NCBI GenBank assembly: GCA_964528055.1
Contig: CAZGQM010000007.1
Span: forward strand, 163,428-227,427
Reading direction: 5' to 3'
Source of the DNA: Geoanaerobacter sp964528055
GTDB lineage: Bacteria; Desulfobacterota; Desulfuromonadia; Geobacterales; DSM-12255
DNA length: 64,000 nt
The notes beneath the pieces were generated by a model, which saw nothing but the letters and a program-made list of their open reading frames with translations, made no database searches and had not been told where the DNA came from. Positions 1 through 10,800 of the stretch are shown here, one piece after another. Within the stretch, counting starts at the first letter, position 1; each line of letters starts with the position of its first letter. A program made the position numbers and the translations under genes.

Positions 1-543
1 GAGGAACTCGGTCTGGACGTCGTCATGACCCGGTCGACCGATGTCTTTCTCGAGCTTCAGGAGCGGACTGCAATCGCAAACCAGGTGGGGGCCGACCTGT
101 TTCTCTCCATTCACGCAAATGCCTCTCCCAATCGTTCCACTACCGGGATCGAGACCTACTACCTGAGTCTCGCCAAGACAGAAAAGGCTGCTCAACTGGC
201 AGCCAAAGAGAACGGGACATCGCTTGAAAAGGTGAGTGTTCTCCAGGCGGTTCTGTTCGATCTTATGGTCAATTACAAGATAAACGATTCCGCGCATCTG
301 GCAGAGGTGATACAAAAGGATCTCCATCGAAAGGTGGATTCTCGCTGGCCCGCCAAATCGCTCGGAGTGAAACAGGGCCCTTTCTATGTCCTTGTCGGGG
401 CGACAATGCCAAGTATCCTGGTGGAGACCGCCTTTCTCAGCAACGAAAAAGAGGAGCAGAGGCTGAACGATCTCCAGTATCATGAGGTCACTGCCGAAGG
501 AATTCTTGAAGGTGTTCGAACTTACATTTCGGGTGCCAAGTAG
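1..543 (+). CDS. N-acetylmuramoyl-L-alanine amidase, C-terminal part (5' end outside window)
   Basis: The reading frame is open from base 1, so only the last 180 residues are seen. They match the Amidase_3 (AmiA/B/C) fold: the conserved SIHANA stretch carries a zinc-binding histidine, and ILVETAFLSN carries the catalytic glutamate region near the C-terminus. These zinc enzymes cut the amide bond between N-acetylmuramic acid and the stem peptide in the periplasm, usually during septum splitting. An insertion between the two motifs (about residues 60-115) is normal for the AmiC group. The signal peptide and any AMIN domain would lie upstream. glnD follows 13 bp after the stop. Confidence 0.9.
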   Translation, partial: EELGLDVVMTRSTDVFLELQERTAIANQVGADLFLSIHANASPNRSTTGIETYYLSLAKTEKAAQLAAKENGTSLEKVSVLQAVLFDLMVNYKINDSAHLAEVIQKDLHRKVDSRWPAKSLGVKQGPFYVLVGATMPSILVETAFLSNEKEEQRLNDLQYHEVTAEGILEGVRTYISGAK

Positions 544-556
544 TTCATGAGGGTAT

Positions 557-3262
557 ATGGAATTTGATGTAAACAGGTATTTCCCGGACGAAGCCCATGA
601 TTTTGGAGATGCCGGGCGCGCCTCTTTTGAGGAGAAGCGACCGCTCTATCTGTCGGCAAGCAAACATTTCCTTGCACAGTACCGACAGAAAATCATGGAG
701 ATGCACCGAGCAGGTGCACCTGGTGATGAAGTAGTCAGTGCCATCACAAAGATGACCGACATCCTTGTCTCTAAACTCCTTCGGAGCATTCTCGCGGATC
801 TGCCTGTGGTAAAGCGAAGGGATGAGCAGCTGACTCTGGTGGCAGTGGGGGGATACGGCAGGGGTGAACTTAATCCCTTTTCCGACATAGATCTGATGTT
901 CCTCTACAAGGGGAAGGATGCCACAAGAGTAGAAGACATCGCCCAGAAGCTTCTTTACTTTCTTTGGGACATGCGCCTGGACGTCGGTTATTCTGTCAGA
1001 ACCATCCAGGATTGTGTGGAGATGGCAGCAAGCGACCTGACGGTCAAGACTGCACTGCTCGACAGCCGTTACCTTGTCGGCGGGCGTGTTCTCTTTCAGG
1101 AGTTCCAGAAGGTTATGGTTTTGCAGGTGGTGGCTAGAAGCAGTGATACCTTCATTCGTGAAAAGCTGGCCGAGATGCGTAAGCGCCGCGAGAAGTACGG
1201 TGCATCCCTGTATATACTCGAACCGAACCTGAAGGAGAGTGAGGGGGGACTCAGGGACCTCCACTCAGCCATCTGGATTGCAAAGATAAAGTACAAGGTC
1301 GCAAGCCCCAAGGAACTGATCGTTAAGGGGGTTCTGTCCGAGGAGGAGCTTGACCTCTACTGCCAGGCCCTTTCCTACCTCTGGAAGATCCGTAACGAGC
1401 TTCATTATCTGGCTGGGCGAAAGAACGATCAGTTGACTTTTGAGGCCCAGATCAAGGTAGCCGCATTTCTGGGATATCAGGACAATGGCCGGATACTTGC
1501 GGTCGAGGATTTCATGAGGGATTACTACCTTCATGCCACCAAGGTGGAACACTTCTCATCACTCATGGTTTCCAAATGCGTGAGAAAGGAAGAGGGGGCG
1601 TTAAAACTTCTTGGGTACTTTATCCGTCGTCCTATCGGTGAGGGCTTCTACGTGCTGAAGGGAGAACTTGTGCTGCCAGATGAATCGGCCATCCACAAGG
1701 ATCCATCCCGTCTCATGAAGTTATTCGAGTATGCGCAGAAACAGGGGGTTTCTCTCAGCCTGAAGGTCAAATCGCTGATCCGAGAGAACCTTGATCTGGT
1801 GAATGACAAGTTCCGTCGAAGCCGAGAGGTCAATACCTCGTTTTTTAATATACTCCGGAGCGAGAAGGGTGTTGCCGAGACCTTGCAACTCATGCATCAT
1901 CTGGAGTTTCTCAATCGATTCATCCCTGAATTCGAGCGGATCTACTGCAAGGTTCAGCACGACCTCTACCACATCTACACGGTTGACACACATTCGCTCT
2001 TCGCAGTTGAAGAGATCATCCGCCTCTGGAAGGGTGAGCATAGCGATGATCTCCCCCTTTTGACAAAGGTCGCCCGGGATGTCGACAAGCGGGAACTGCT
2101 CATAATGGCGGTGCTGCTTCACGATATAGGAAAAGGGGACGGAAGTCGCCATGCCGAGAAGGGGGCGGAGTTGATCCCCACCATTGCCCGGCGGATGGGG
2201 CTTAGCAAGGAGGACAGTGAGCGGCTGGTATTCCTGGTGCGTCATCATATCCTTTTTGCCCATATATCTCAGCGACGCGACCTTAACGACGAAAAGATGG
2301 TTGTCGAATTTGCCCGTCAGATGGGGACCAGCGAAAATTTGAAGATGCTCTATCTGCTTACCTATGCCGATATAAAGGCTGTCGGGCCTGATGTCTGGAC
2401 CGAATGGAAGGCACGGCTGACCGAGGAGCTCTTTGACAAGGCGTTTCAGGTGCTTGAACGGGGAGATTTCCCCATGGAAGCCAGTAGTGAGAGGGTCAAG
2501 AAGGTCAAGCGTCTGGTGATCGACCTTCTGGGAGACGAGTTCCCCCATGCATCCGTAAAGGATGAGCTGAAGTCCATGGCCACAAGGCACCTGCTTGCCA
2601 ACTCCCCCCAACTCCTGGCAGAGCATGTGCGGATACTCCTCTCTCTGGAGGGGAAGTCGATGGTTACGGCGCTTGAGCATGACAACGATGGTGGATTTTC
2701 AAACTTCACCCTCTGCACACATGACGTTCCAGGTCTATTCTCAATGATAACCGGCGTTATGGCAGCCAACGGCATGAATATCCTGGGCGCAAAGATTCAT
2801 ACCAGCACCAACGGCAAGGCGCTGGACATTCTCCAGGTTAATTCACCCCAGGGATTTACCATAACCGATGAATCTCGCTGGAAAAGAGTCATAGACGACC
2901 TGCACAGGGTTCTGGAGGGCCATGCCAATGTCAAGTCCCTTGTGGAGAAACGCAAGCGGGCCACACCGCTCACTGAACGTCAGCGGCCGAGATTTCCAAC
3001 CAGGGTTGAGATCGACAATGAGGTCTCGGCAGACTACACGGTCATCGATATCTATACCCACGACAAGGTTGGACTTCTCTACCGTATTACCAGCACCCTG
3101 ACAGAATTGGGGCTCTATATCGGTATCTCCAAGATCTCCACCAAGGCTGATCAGGTGCTGGATGTTTTTTATGTCAAGGATATCTTCGGCCACAAGGTCA
3201 CCAATCAACGAAAAATTGACGAGATGCGGGAGCGCCTTCTTGTCTCCACCGATGCCGAATGA
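557..3262 (+). CDS. glnD: [Protein-PII] uridylyltransferase / uridylyl-removing enzyme
   Basis: Bifunctional nitrogen sensor that uridylylates PII proteins under nitrogen limitation and deuridylylates them when glutamine is high. The 901 residues fit the family length. The nucleotidyltransferase signature GGYGRGELNPFSDIDL is at about residues 97-112, the HD hydrolase motif HDIGKGDG at about 520, and two ACT domains (glutamine sensing) occupy about 710-785 and 815-895. A weak GAGG Shine-Dalgarno lies just before the ATG. The stop overlaps the start of the downstream recombinase gene (ATGA), so the two are probably translationally coupled. No PII gene is in the window. Confidence 0.96.
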   Translation: MEFDVNRYFPDEAHDFGDAGRASFEEKRPLYLSASKHFLAQYRQKIMEMHRAGAPGDEVVSAITKMTDILVSKLLRSILADLPVVKRRDEQLTLVAVGGYGRGELNPFSDIDLMFLYKGKDATRVEDIAQKLLYFLWDMRLDVGYSVRTIQDCVEMAASDLTVKTALLDSRYLVGGRVLFQEFQKVMVLQVVARSSDTFIREKLAEMRKRREKYGASLYILEPNLKESEGGLRDLHSAIWIAKIKYKVASPKELIVKGVLSEEELDLYCQALSYLWKIRNELHYLAGRKNDQLTFEAQIKVAAFLGYQDNGRILAVEDFMRDYYLHATKVEHFSSLMVSKCVRKEEGALKLLGYFIRRPIGEGFYVLKGELVLPDESAIHKDPSRLMKLFEYAQKQGVSLSLKVKSLIRENLDLVNDKFRRSREVNTSFFNILRSEKGVAETLQLMHHLEFLNRFIPEFERIYCKVQHDLYHIYTVDTHSLFAVEEIIRLWKGEHSDDLPLLTKVARDVDKRELLIMAVLLHDIGKGDGSRHAEKGAELIPTIARRMGLSKEDSERLVFLVRHHILFAHISQRRDLNDEKMVVEFARQMGTSENLKMLYLLTYADIKAVGPDVWTEWKARLTEELFDKAFQVLERGDFPMEASSERVKKVKRLVIDLLGDEFPHASVKDELKSMATRHLLANSPQLLAEHVRILLSLEGKSMVTALEHDNDGGFSNFTLCTHDVPGLFSMITGVMAANGMNILGAKIHTSTNGKALDILQVNSPQGFTITDESRWKRVIDDLHRVLEGHANVKSLVEKRKRATPLTERQRPRFPTRVEIDNEVSADYTVIDIYTHDKVGLLYRITSTLTELGLYIGISKISTKADQVLDVFYVKDIFGHKVTNQRKIDEMRERLLVSTDAE

Positions 3263-4134
3263 ATGAGCTATTGGATCTCTTTCTCAGCTACCTGACCGTG
3301 GAAAAGGGGCTTTCACGAAATACTCTTGAAGCATACAGCGGAGATGTCGCCGGATATCTCGGTTTTCTTGAGCTGCAGGGGGTTGCCACGGTTGCTGATA
3401 TACGTCCATCGAACATCACGGGCTATCTGTCCGAACTCAAGACGGCCGGACTTGCACCGCGTAGCAGGGCACGACTCCTTTCAGCGCTGAGGATGTTTCA
3501 TAAGTTTCTGGTGATAGAGGGTCATACTGAACTCAACCCTGCCTCTTTGATCGAGGCCCCAAAGACTCTCCTGCGACTGCCGGAGGTACTCTCCGGTCCT
3601 GAGGTGGAGAGGCTGCTTGCCGCGCCTGCATCGGAATCGTCCATCGACATGCGAGACCGGGCAATGCTGGAACTCCTCTATGCCACCGGGCTGAGAGTCT
3701 CTGAACTTGTCTCCCTGAAAGTTCATGAGGTGAATCTTTCGGCAGGTTACCTCCTGACTATGGGTAAGGGAAGCAAGGAACGGGTGGTACCGATGGGCGA
3801 ATCCGCTCGCAGAGCCGTGGAGCAGTATATGGATATGCGGAGATGGAAAACCGGAGGGAATTTCCTCTTTCTGAGCAGGCTTGGAAAACGGATGAGCAGA
3901 CAGGCTTTTTGGAACGTACTCAAAAAACGCGCAATCGAGGCAGGTATCCTCAAGAATATCTCACCTCATACCCTCAGACACTCCTTTGCCACCCATCTGC
4001 TGGAGAATGGCGCAGATCTGAGGAGCGTTCAGCTTATGCTCGGGCATGCAGATCTTGCCACAACCCAGATCTATACCCATGTTACCCGTGAGCGCCTGAA
4101 GAGGCTGCATGAACAGTATCACCCGAGGGGGTGA
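3259..4134 (+). CDS. xerD: Tyrosine recombinase, XerC/XerD type
   Basis: A 291-residue recombinase with the N-terminal SAM-like core-binding domain (about 1-85) and a C-terminal catalytic domain. All catalytic residues are visible: R146 (ATGLRVSEL), K173 (GKGSKERVVP), H237 and R240 (HTLRHSFATH), H263 (LGHADLATTQ) and nucleophile Y272. Length and lack of an Arm-binding domain indicate a housekeeping Xer protein acting on chromosome-dimer dif sites rather than a phage integrase. The start overlaps the glnD stop. XerC and XerD cannot be separated with certainty by eye; RVSELVSL and the overall pattern favour XerD. Confidence 0.9.
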   Translation: MNELLDLFLSYLTVEKGLSRNTLEAYSGDVAGYLGFLELQGVATVADIRPSNITGYLSELKTAGLAPRSRARLLSALRMFHKFLVIEGHTELNPASLIEAPKTLLRLPEVLSGPEVERLLAAPASESSIDMRDRAMLELLYATGLRVSELVSLKVHEVNLSAGYLLTMGKGSKERVVPMGESARRAVEQYMDMRRWKTGGNFLFLSRLGKRMSRQAFWNVLKKRAIEAGILKNISPHTLRHSFATHLLENGADLRSVQLMLGHADLATTQIYTHVTRERLKRLHEQYHPRG

Positions 4135-4335
4135 AGGCCGATTCAAAATCAATGCGCCATCTGCGTTGGCTCGTCTCCGGATCCTCTTCATACTGCTATG
4201 TATGCCTTCGTCGCGTCAATCTTCGGGACTTTGTTTTATATGTGATTTGAAACGGAATACGCCAAGTATGCTGCTGACTTTTTTCTCCGCATATCGTACT
4301 ATCTGAATCAATCTTCTGAAAGGATCCTATTTTTT

Positions 4336-5535
4336 ATGAAATACCTGGTTTTGCTCGGCGACGGCATGTCCGATGAGAAACTCCCGCAGTTGGGGGGGAG
4401 AACCCCGCTCCAGGCAGCCAAGACACCCAATATGGATTTTATGGCCCGGTCTGGTCGGATGGGGCTGGCTCGGACCGTTCCCAAGGGACTTGCTCCCGGC
4501 AGCGATGTCGCCAATCTGTCAGTGTTCGGCTATGACCCAAAGAGTTGCTACACGGGCCGCTCGCCACTGGAGGCTGCCAGTATGGGGGTTGTCCTTGGTC
4601 CGGATGATGTCGCATTCAGACTTAACATGGTGACTCTCCGCGTGCAGGGTGCACGGGCGTTCATGCAGGACTATTCTGCCGGTCATATCTCCACCGAAGA
4701 GAGCAGGGTCCTGATTGCCGATCTGCAAAAGGAGTTCGGAAATGACGGTATCGAGTTCCATACCGGTACCGGCTACAGACATCTCATGGTTTGGCGCGGG
4801 GGCAGGTTTGCCATGAAGACAACTCCGCCGCATGATGTTACTGGTAAGGATGTGTTGGACCATTTGCCTGCCGGCGAAGGTGCGGATCACCTCCTGTTTC
4901 TGATGAACGCTTCGCAGATGCTTTTCAAGGATCACCCCCTTAACAAGAAACGGAGTGCAGAGGGGAAGTTGCCGGTCAGTTCCATATGGCTCTGGGGACA
5001 TGGTAAATCACCGCGGATCGATACCTTTCAAACTCTTTACGGTCTTTCAGGTGCGGTAATTTCTGCTGTTGATCTGATCAAAGGGATTGGGTTATATGCC
5101 GGGCTTGAGGTTGTCACAGTTGAGGGGGCAACGGGTTACATTGATACCAACTATGAAGGCAAAGTGAAAGCAGCTCTTAAAGCCCTTGAGACCAAGGATT
5201 ATGTCTATCTTCACGTGGAGGCGCCTGACGAGGCATCGCATTCAGGGAATCTGGAGCACAAGATGCAGGCCATAGAGGACTTCGACGCCAGAGTTGTAGG
5301 GCCCATACTGGAAGGAATTAAGCAATTCGACGGGTGCAGGGTGCTCTGTACTCCGGATCATCCGACTCCGCTTGCACTTATGACCCATACGTCCAGCCCT
5401 GTCCCATTTATTCTCTATAGTGGTGAGAATTCTGAAATCTCTGGCACGATGGGCTATGACGAGGAGTCTGCCGCAAGCACGGGGCTCTTTCTTGAGGAGG
5501 GGCACCGTTTGATGGAGATGCTGCTTAAAAAGTAA
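4336..5535 (+). CDS. apgM: 2,3-bisphosphoglycerate-independent phosphoglycerate mutase, archaeal type
   Basis: Interconverts 3- and 2-phosphoglycerate in glycolysis and gluconeogenesis. At 399 residues it belongs to the ApgM branch of the alkaline-phosphatase superfamily, shorter than classical GpmI (about 510). The N-terminal LLGDGMSDE metal-binding aspartate, the GRTPLQAAKTPNMD segment, the probable phosphorylated serine in APGSDVANLSVFGYDP (about residue 56), the HVEAPDEASHSG metal site and the TPDHPTP motif are all present. The ATG at 4336 follows an AAAGGAT sequence. The 200 bp between xerD and this gene holds no gene I can support. It converges on the slp-like gene with only 15 bp between stops. 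Confidence 0.92.
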   Translation: MKYLVLLGDGMSDEKLPQLGGRTPLQAAKTPNMDFMARSGRMGLARTVPKGLAPGSDVANLSVFGYDPKSCYTGRSPLEAASMGVVLGPDDVAFRLNMVTLRVQGARAFMQDYSAGHISTEESRVLIADLQKEFGNDGIEFHTGTGYRHLMVWRGGRFAMKTTPPHDVTGKDVLDHLPAGEGADHLLFLMNASQMLFKDHPLNKKRSAEGKLPVSSIWLWGHGKSPRIDTFQTLYGLSGAVISAVDLIKGIGLYAGLEVVTVEGATGYIDTNYEGKVKAALKALETKDYVYLHVEAPDEASHSGNLEHKMQAIEDFDARVVGPILEGIKQFDGCRVLCTPDHPTPLALMTHTSSPVPFILYSGENSEISGTMGYDEESAASTGLFLEEGHRLMEMLLKK

Positions 5536-5550
5536 CTCCGCTTTCTCATC

Positions 5551-6108
5551 TTACCACGGTTTGATGACCGTCCCCTCCGGTCTCACGCGAAACGGCGCAT
5601 CATGACCGTAGTAGTAGGGATCGACACGGTTGGTGCCGGGAACCTGGAAGGGGCGCTGCCCCTTTTCGTCAGGCGGCCAGAGATGGCTCTCCTTTATGGA
5701 TACCACCGGATAGCTGTAGGAAACTTCATCAAGCGGCAGGACCCTGTTCCCTTTCACCTCACCTGCTATGGTTATCAGGCTCCCCTGTTTATATACCAGG
5801 TTGTCGATGAAGGTCGGTGAGGTCGCAAGAAATCGCCCTGCCGACCCCTGTGTTTCATCAGGATAACCCTCATCGGTCAGTAAATATTGTACAATTTCTA
5901 TCTGCCCCCCATCGGTTGAGTTTTTCACCCCTGCTATGACACCGCCGAGAATGACGATCTTTCCTGCAAAACTCTGCGGGTTTTCTTGAAGAGTTTCAAA
6001 GTTAATAGTTAAAGATGCGACCCTCCTGTTTTCCTCGCTGATCACGTGCGTACAGCCAGTCAAAGCCGAGAGCAATAGTACGGTTCCAAGCAGTGCGATG
6101 ATCTTCAT
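5551..6108 (-). CDS. Slp-family outer-membrane lipoprotein
   Basis: A 185-residue lipoprotein: signal peptide followed by the lipobox LTGC, so the mature protein begins at Cys19 or near it. The body has the Slp/YeaY pattern: ETLQENPQSFAGKIVILGGVI near the N-terminus, a YLLTDEGYPD segment, GRFLATSP, and YSYPVVSIKESHLWP near the C-terminus. Slp proteins are starvation- or stress-associated outer-membrane lipoproteins of unknown molecular role. It is transcribed divergently from the TPR protein at 6339; the 230 bp between them must hold both promoters. Confidence 0.85.
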   Translation of the reverse strand: MKIIALLGTVLLLSALTGCTHVISEENRRVASLTINFETLQENPQSFAGKIVILGGVIAGVKNSTDGGQIEIVQYLLTDEGYPDETQGSAGRFLATSPTFIDNLVYKQGSLITIAGEVKGNRVLPLDEVSYSYPVVSIKESHLWPPDEKGQRPFQVPGTNRVDPYYYGHDAPFRVRPEGTVIKPW

Positions 6109-6338
6109 GGCTCCTCCTGCAGATGCTTCATTCTCAGAGTATCTATGTACCCATAATCCGGACCTTTGTCAAACCTCTGCATCTCCTAGCACAGATAAGC
6201 TTGATAACTTCTTTGACAAGGTATTGTTCTGGCAGAAACCGCGGGTAATAACCTCTGACGTGCTAAAGAAAACGAGCAAAGAGGTCGATAGATAAAGAGT
6301 TATGCATATTTCAGCAGTGGTGCTGATGGGGGGTTGCC

Positions 6339-7838
6339 GTGAGGGTTATCATTATTCCTATTCTTGCCATAATGGCACTCGCGTCCCCTGCCGGGTTTAG
6401 TGATCACTGCTGGGGTGCGGAGAATATGCTGGAACAGGGGATAGCGGAGTATCGGAGCGAAAATTACGAGGAGGCCCTTGTCGCCCTCAAAGCGGCCAGA
6501 ACCGATGACCCCTCTTCTGCGGTAGCGGCATTTTATCTCGGGCTTACACTCAAGCTGGCAGGAGATTATAAGGAAGCTGCGGTACAGTTCAGCGAGGCGC
6601 TTCGGCTGTCACCTCCGGTACTGGATGCATCTCTAGAACTGGCGGAAACCCTTTTTACCGTAGGGGACACATCCGGGGCGAAAAAGGCCCTTCTGGATGC
6701 CGAGATACTCAAAGTGCGCCCGGCAGCGCTCGCATTCCTCAAAGGTTTGGTGCTTGCGAAAGAAAATGACTCCGAGGGAGCTGAAGAGTCGTTCCGGAGT
6801 GCCGCAAAGCTCGATCCTGCACTTGTCCAACAGGCCGAGTTTCAGATCGCCATTCTGCAGGCGCGGGAGCGCAAGATAACCAGGGCCCGCAAGAGCCTGA
6901 AGGCGCTCATCGCCATGGACCCCGCATCTGAAGCGGCGTCAATGGCCAAAGAGTATGAGACTGCCTTTACCAGGCTGATCGAAGGGCACAGGCCGTGGCG
7001 TATTGTTGCAGGGGCAAATTATCTGTACGACGATAATGTCATCTCCAATCCGGCCAATGAGAGCCGTCTGGCCCAGCCCGACAAGGACAACGCCTTTGTC
7101 GGCACCTTCAGAATGGAGTATGCGCCGCTTCTTGACGCCCCATGGGGGGTAACCGCCCAGTACAGCCTCCAGAGCACCACCTATGGTGAGCTCGATACCA
7201 TGAACACGCTGGTTAATTCCATTGCAGTGGTCCCGAGCTATGCGCAGAGATTCGGAGCTGCAAGTTTGCCACTCTCCTACAGTCATGTGCTTCTGGCTGA
7301 CAAGAAATATATGGGGATGGTCACTGTCAGACCGACCCAGAGCCTGCTCTTGCCGTTCGGTCATATAGGCCAGTTGACACTTGCCTACACCCTGCGCGAG
7401 ATGTTCAGAGACCCATACCTCCCTGAAGAAGACCGCGATGCCGACATCTTCAGTGCCGGAGGTGGATATGTGGTGCCATTCGCCGAAGGGAAGGGTATGG
7501 CCAGCTTGAGGTACGAGTTTTCCTATGACAATGCCGTCGGCCTGAACTGGGTCAATCGGGGGCACCGTCTGAATGTCGGTGGCAACTTTCCCCTGATCGA
7601 CGGTCTGACCCTGCAACTCAACGGCGATCTCTTCGTACAGGAATACCTGCACCTGCACACGACATTCAGCAAGGTGCGCGAAGATGCGGTCTACACCGCT
7701 GTTGCCGGATTCACCTGGGATATTGCCCCCAATGTATCCCTTAATTTCCAATACAATCATACCAGAGCTGTTTCCAACATCGACCAGTATGATTACCGGC
7801 GCAACACCGTCAACACCGGGATTGAAGTCGGTTTCTGA
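6339..7838 (+). CDS. Exported TPR-repeat protein with C-terminal beta-barrel-like region
   Basis: 499 residues. A Sec signal peptide (about 1-27) starts at a GTG preceded by GGGGGTT. Residues about 28-210 are tandem TPR repeats (EQGIAEYRSENYEEALVALK, then AAFYLGLTLKLAGDYKEAAVQF). The remaining 280 residues are rich in alternating aromatic and polar strands (GANYLYDDNVISNP, NLNFQYNHTRAVSN type) and end in a phenylalanine (VGF), as outer-membrane barrels do. The layout resembles surface-lipoprotein assembly modifier proteins and other TPR-porin exporters. The FecR-domain gene starts 10 bp after the stop, so the two form an operon and this protein may help place the FecR protein at the cell surface; that link is inference. 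Confidence 0.75.
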   Translation: MRVIIIPILAIMALASPAGFSDHCWGAENMLEQGIAEYRSENYEEALVALKAARTDDPSSAVAAFYLGLTLKLAGDYKEAAVQFSEALRLSPPVLDASLELAETLFTVGDTSGAKKALLDAEILKVRPAALAFLKGLVLAKENDSEGAEESFRSAAKLDPALVQQAEFQIAILQARERKITRARKSLKALIAMDPASEAASMAKEYETAFTRLIEGHRPWRIVAGANYLYDDNVISNPANESRLAQPDKDNAFVGTFRMEYAPLLDAPWGVTAQYSLQSTTYGELDTMNTLVNSIAVVPSYAQRFGAASLPLSYSHVLLADKKYMGMVTVRPTQSLLLPFGHIGQLTLAYTLREMFRDPYLPEEDRDADIFSAGGGYVVPFAEGKGMASLRYEFSYDNAVGLNWVNRGHRLNVGGNFPLIDGLTLQLNGDLFVQEYLHLHTTFSKVREDAVYTAVAGFTWDIAPNVSLNFQYNHTRAVSNIDQYDYRRNTVNTGIEVGF

Positions 7839-7848
7839 GGAGCCCGCC

Positions 7849-10800
7849 ATGAAAAACGACCTGGGCAATTATCTTAGAGTGATCCGTACCCTGATCGTGA
7901 CAACCATCCTTGTATTGAACTGTGCCCTGCTGCACGCTGCGGAAAGCGTCGGCACGTTCACCAAGGTTGAGGGTAGTGTTGACCTTATGCGTGGTGGCGC
8001 TCTCCCTGCTCTCCCGGTAAATACGGGCGACCAGGTTCGAACCGGCGACTTTATCCGGACAAAGAGCAATGCAAGGGCCGAGGTGACCTTCAAGGACGGC
8101 AATATTCTGAAGATAGCGCAGAGGAGCAGGATCGATCTGGCTGAATACCTCGCTCCGGGCAGCGGCGACAGCCGGAAATTCAACCTCCCCCGTGGAAAGG
8201 TGCAGGCGGTTGTAACAAAAGGTTACGGAGCGGAAAATAAGGGTAGCCGCTTCGAGATACACACACCCAATGCTGTTGCAGGTGTACGGGGGACCGATTT
8301 CTTTGTATTCCATGACCGTAATGTCACCGGTATTCTTGTGAAAGAAGGTTCTGTCTACGCCTTCAACCCCAAGGTACCACAAAATGTGATAACCGTCCCT
8401 GCCGGAACAATAACGACTGTCACGGAAAAGGGGGCGCCGCAGCCGCCACGTCCGGCATCCGAGGCCGAAAAACAGGGAGCTGAAAAGGAGACCACCGCAA
8501 AACCGAAGGGTGAAAGTAAGACAGAGAAAAAGAGCGAGACTGAAACTAAAGCATCCAGTACCGCAAATTCCCAATCCGTAACGAGTCCGGGTGCCGCCCA
8601 GTCACCCACAGGGGGTGGCGATGCCCCGACAGGCAGTGACGGAGCAGCTGTTTCCTCCGCACCCTCTACGACAACTGGCCCTCCGGCAACTCCCCCCGCA
8701 ACCGGAGCAACTTCCGCAGGAGGAGGGACAACTACTGGTCCATCATCTCTGGTTGGAAATCCCATACTCCAACCATCCTTTACCCAGCTTCCGACAATGC
8801 CGGTTGCCCCTTCGATTTCTCTTCCTCCGGTTGTGACGCCATCCATTACAGAGACCAAACCGCAGCAGACGCTCAACCCAGCGGTTATACCTTCAGTAGC
8901 TGATTTCAAGTTCGGCGCGATCTGGCGCGACTCGACTTTCACCAACAACCTTCTGACGGTCGTCCCCCAAGGTACCATCGGCGGAGCACTGAGCAGCCCA
9001 GGCGGACTATGGGCAAATACTTCAGCGCCTTTTAGCATTCTTGGAATAAACAGCGGAATCGGGATACGAAACGATTACTGGTTTGGATCCGTAGCCTCCA
9101 AAAACACTGCCAACAGCAGCATTACGACGTATGATGGGGGGACTTTTTTCGGGTATGTCGGCGGTGCAGATGCGTATACATCGGGAGTGAGCAGCTTGAA
9201 CCTTGCGGCGATGTATGTTGCGCCAAACGGGAGTGCCGGGCTGTTGACGGGTAGTGGCGGCGGCAGCGCAGCTGCGGGCTCCTGGAGTGGTAGCGGCAGC
9301 ACCGAGCGGGTTGAACTCAATCCGAACATCTCCATCATCCCTTCCGCAATGGCAACTGACTGGTGGGCTAACAATACGGTGCAGGTTCCCACGAACGGCC
9401 TGTTTGTGGTTACTGCCCAGCCTCCCGGGTCGAATTTAAGCGACAATAATTCCGAGGGATACCTGGTAGATGCCAGCCTTGTCTTGCAGGAAAAGTTTAA
9501 GAACCGGGCTGACTCCTTGAAGTTTGCCACCTTCAAACCTGACCCGACCTTCGGGGTTTGGCAACGGGAGTCATGGGGGAGTTTCAGCGGAACGAACAGT
9601 CAGGCCGTTCTGCTCACCAATTTCGCTCAAGGGGTGGCAGATGCAAATGGCCACATCACGCCGGATTATTTGAGTAATATAGTTTCTCTCGGCAGCTGGG
9701 GACCGAATAGTGACATACATGGCGCAGCATTTGGCTTCTCAGGGGATTGGGCTGCAGGAAAGGCCATGCTCATGGGTGGGAGTGTAAGCGGAAGTTACAA
9801 CAGTATTTTAGGTACATTTGGCGCCGTTTCCAACGGTGTCTGGCTGGATGTTGACAGATATATCGCCCTTTCAGCGACCCAGCGGCAGCAGCTGGCCTTT
9901 CCCGGAAACCAGGAAACGACAACCTTCAACCTTACGGGCACCAATGCATCAGGAACCTCGGCCACGCTTACTGCCATTAGGATATTCTCTAATGCACCGT
10001 CCGACAAGGTGAAACTCTGGGCCACCGATTCGCTTGGAGGAACCTTTTCTGCCGCTTCTCTGCAAGGGGAGCAGGTTGCACTTAGCAATGGAAGCGGGAT
10101 ACGTGCATCCTTCCGGATGGAGCATGCCGGAACCAGCTCAAACGGGAATGTCTGGCTTGCGGAGATCAACGGTCTGGGCGAGTTGAGTGGCGGTGGATTC
10201 AGCTCTACCTTCAACGGCGTGGCAGCCGGCACCTACAGTAGCGGAACTTTCAGCGGCAGGGCTGCAGGTATTACACATCCCCTGACCTATTACAGCTCGA
10301 TCAGTACACTGAATTACCTGAAGTGGTTTGACGGCTCAACCTATCAGACAAACGGAAGCCTATCAGGTCTTTTTGGCGGCATGTCGCTATGGGGTGCAAC
10401 TGTTCAGGAGAATTCCAGCCTTGAAATCGTCGGACTGCATACTCCGGCAACTGCTCTGGTCAATAGGTATGTATTCTCAACCGACCTGATATCATCCGAT
10501 ATTCCGAGCGGAACATTGAAAACTGTCGACGGCGGTGCCTATAAGGGGTACTTGACGGGAAGCTATGCAGCAACTGCCGTTAGTATGCCCCAGCCAATCG
10601 ATGGTCGTGTCAACGCCCTCTACATCAATCCAGCAGGCAGGGCGGGGATCCTGACCGGCAAGTACACCGGTTATGTTGATCTGAATGGAATATGGGAGGG
10701 GCACGGTGACTGGTATCCGGTGGAACTCCCTGCAAATCTGGGAGTGGTGGATGCAAACAATCTTAATTCATTAAATGTGTCAACGGTGACCGTGCCGGTG

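Noticed and set aside
545..3208. Long antisense open frames across glnD, for example 1721-2680 minus
   Set aside because: They are mirrors of a strongly conserved gene on the plus strand; they have no ribosome sites or family features.
3259..4134. First tyrosine recombinase as part of a mobile element
   Set aside because: It is translationally coupled to glnD, GC-rich like the core, and has the size of a housekeeping Xer protein.
7684..7848. N-terminal extension of the FecR protein overlapping the TPR gene
   Set aside because: It would overlap the upstream gene by more than 150 bp, and the ATG at 7849 has a ribosome site and signal peptide.
6939..9038. Long minus-strand open frames under the TPR and FecR genes
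   Set aside because: Low-complexity translations opposite real coding sequence with signal peptide and FecR domain on the plus strand.
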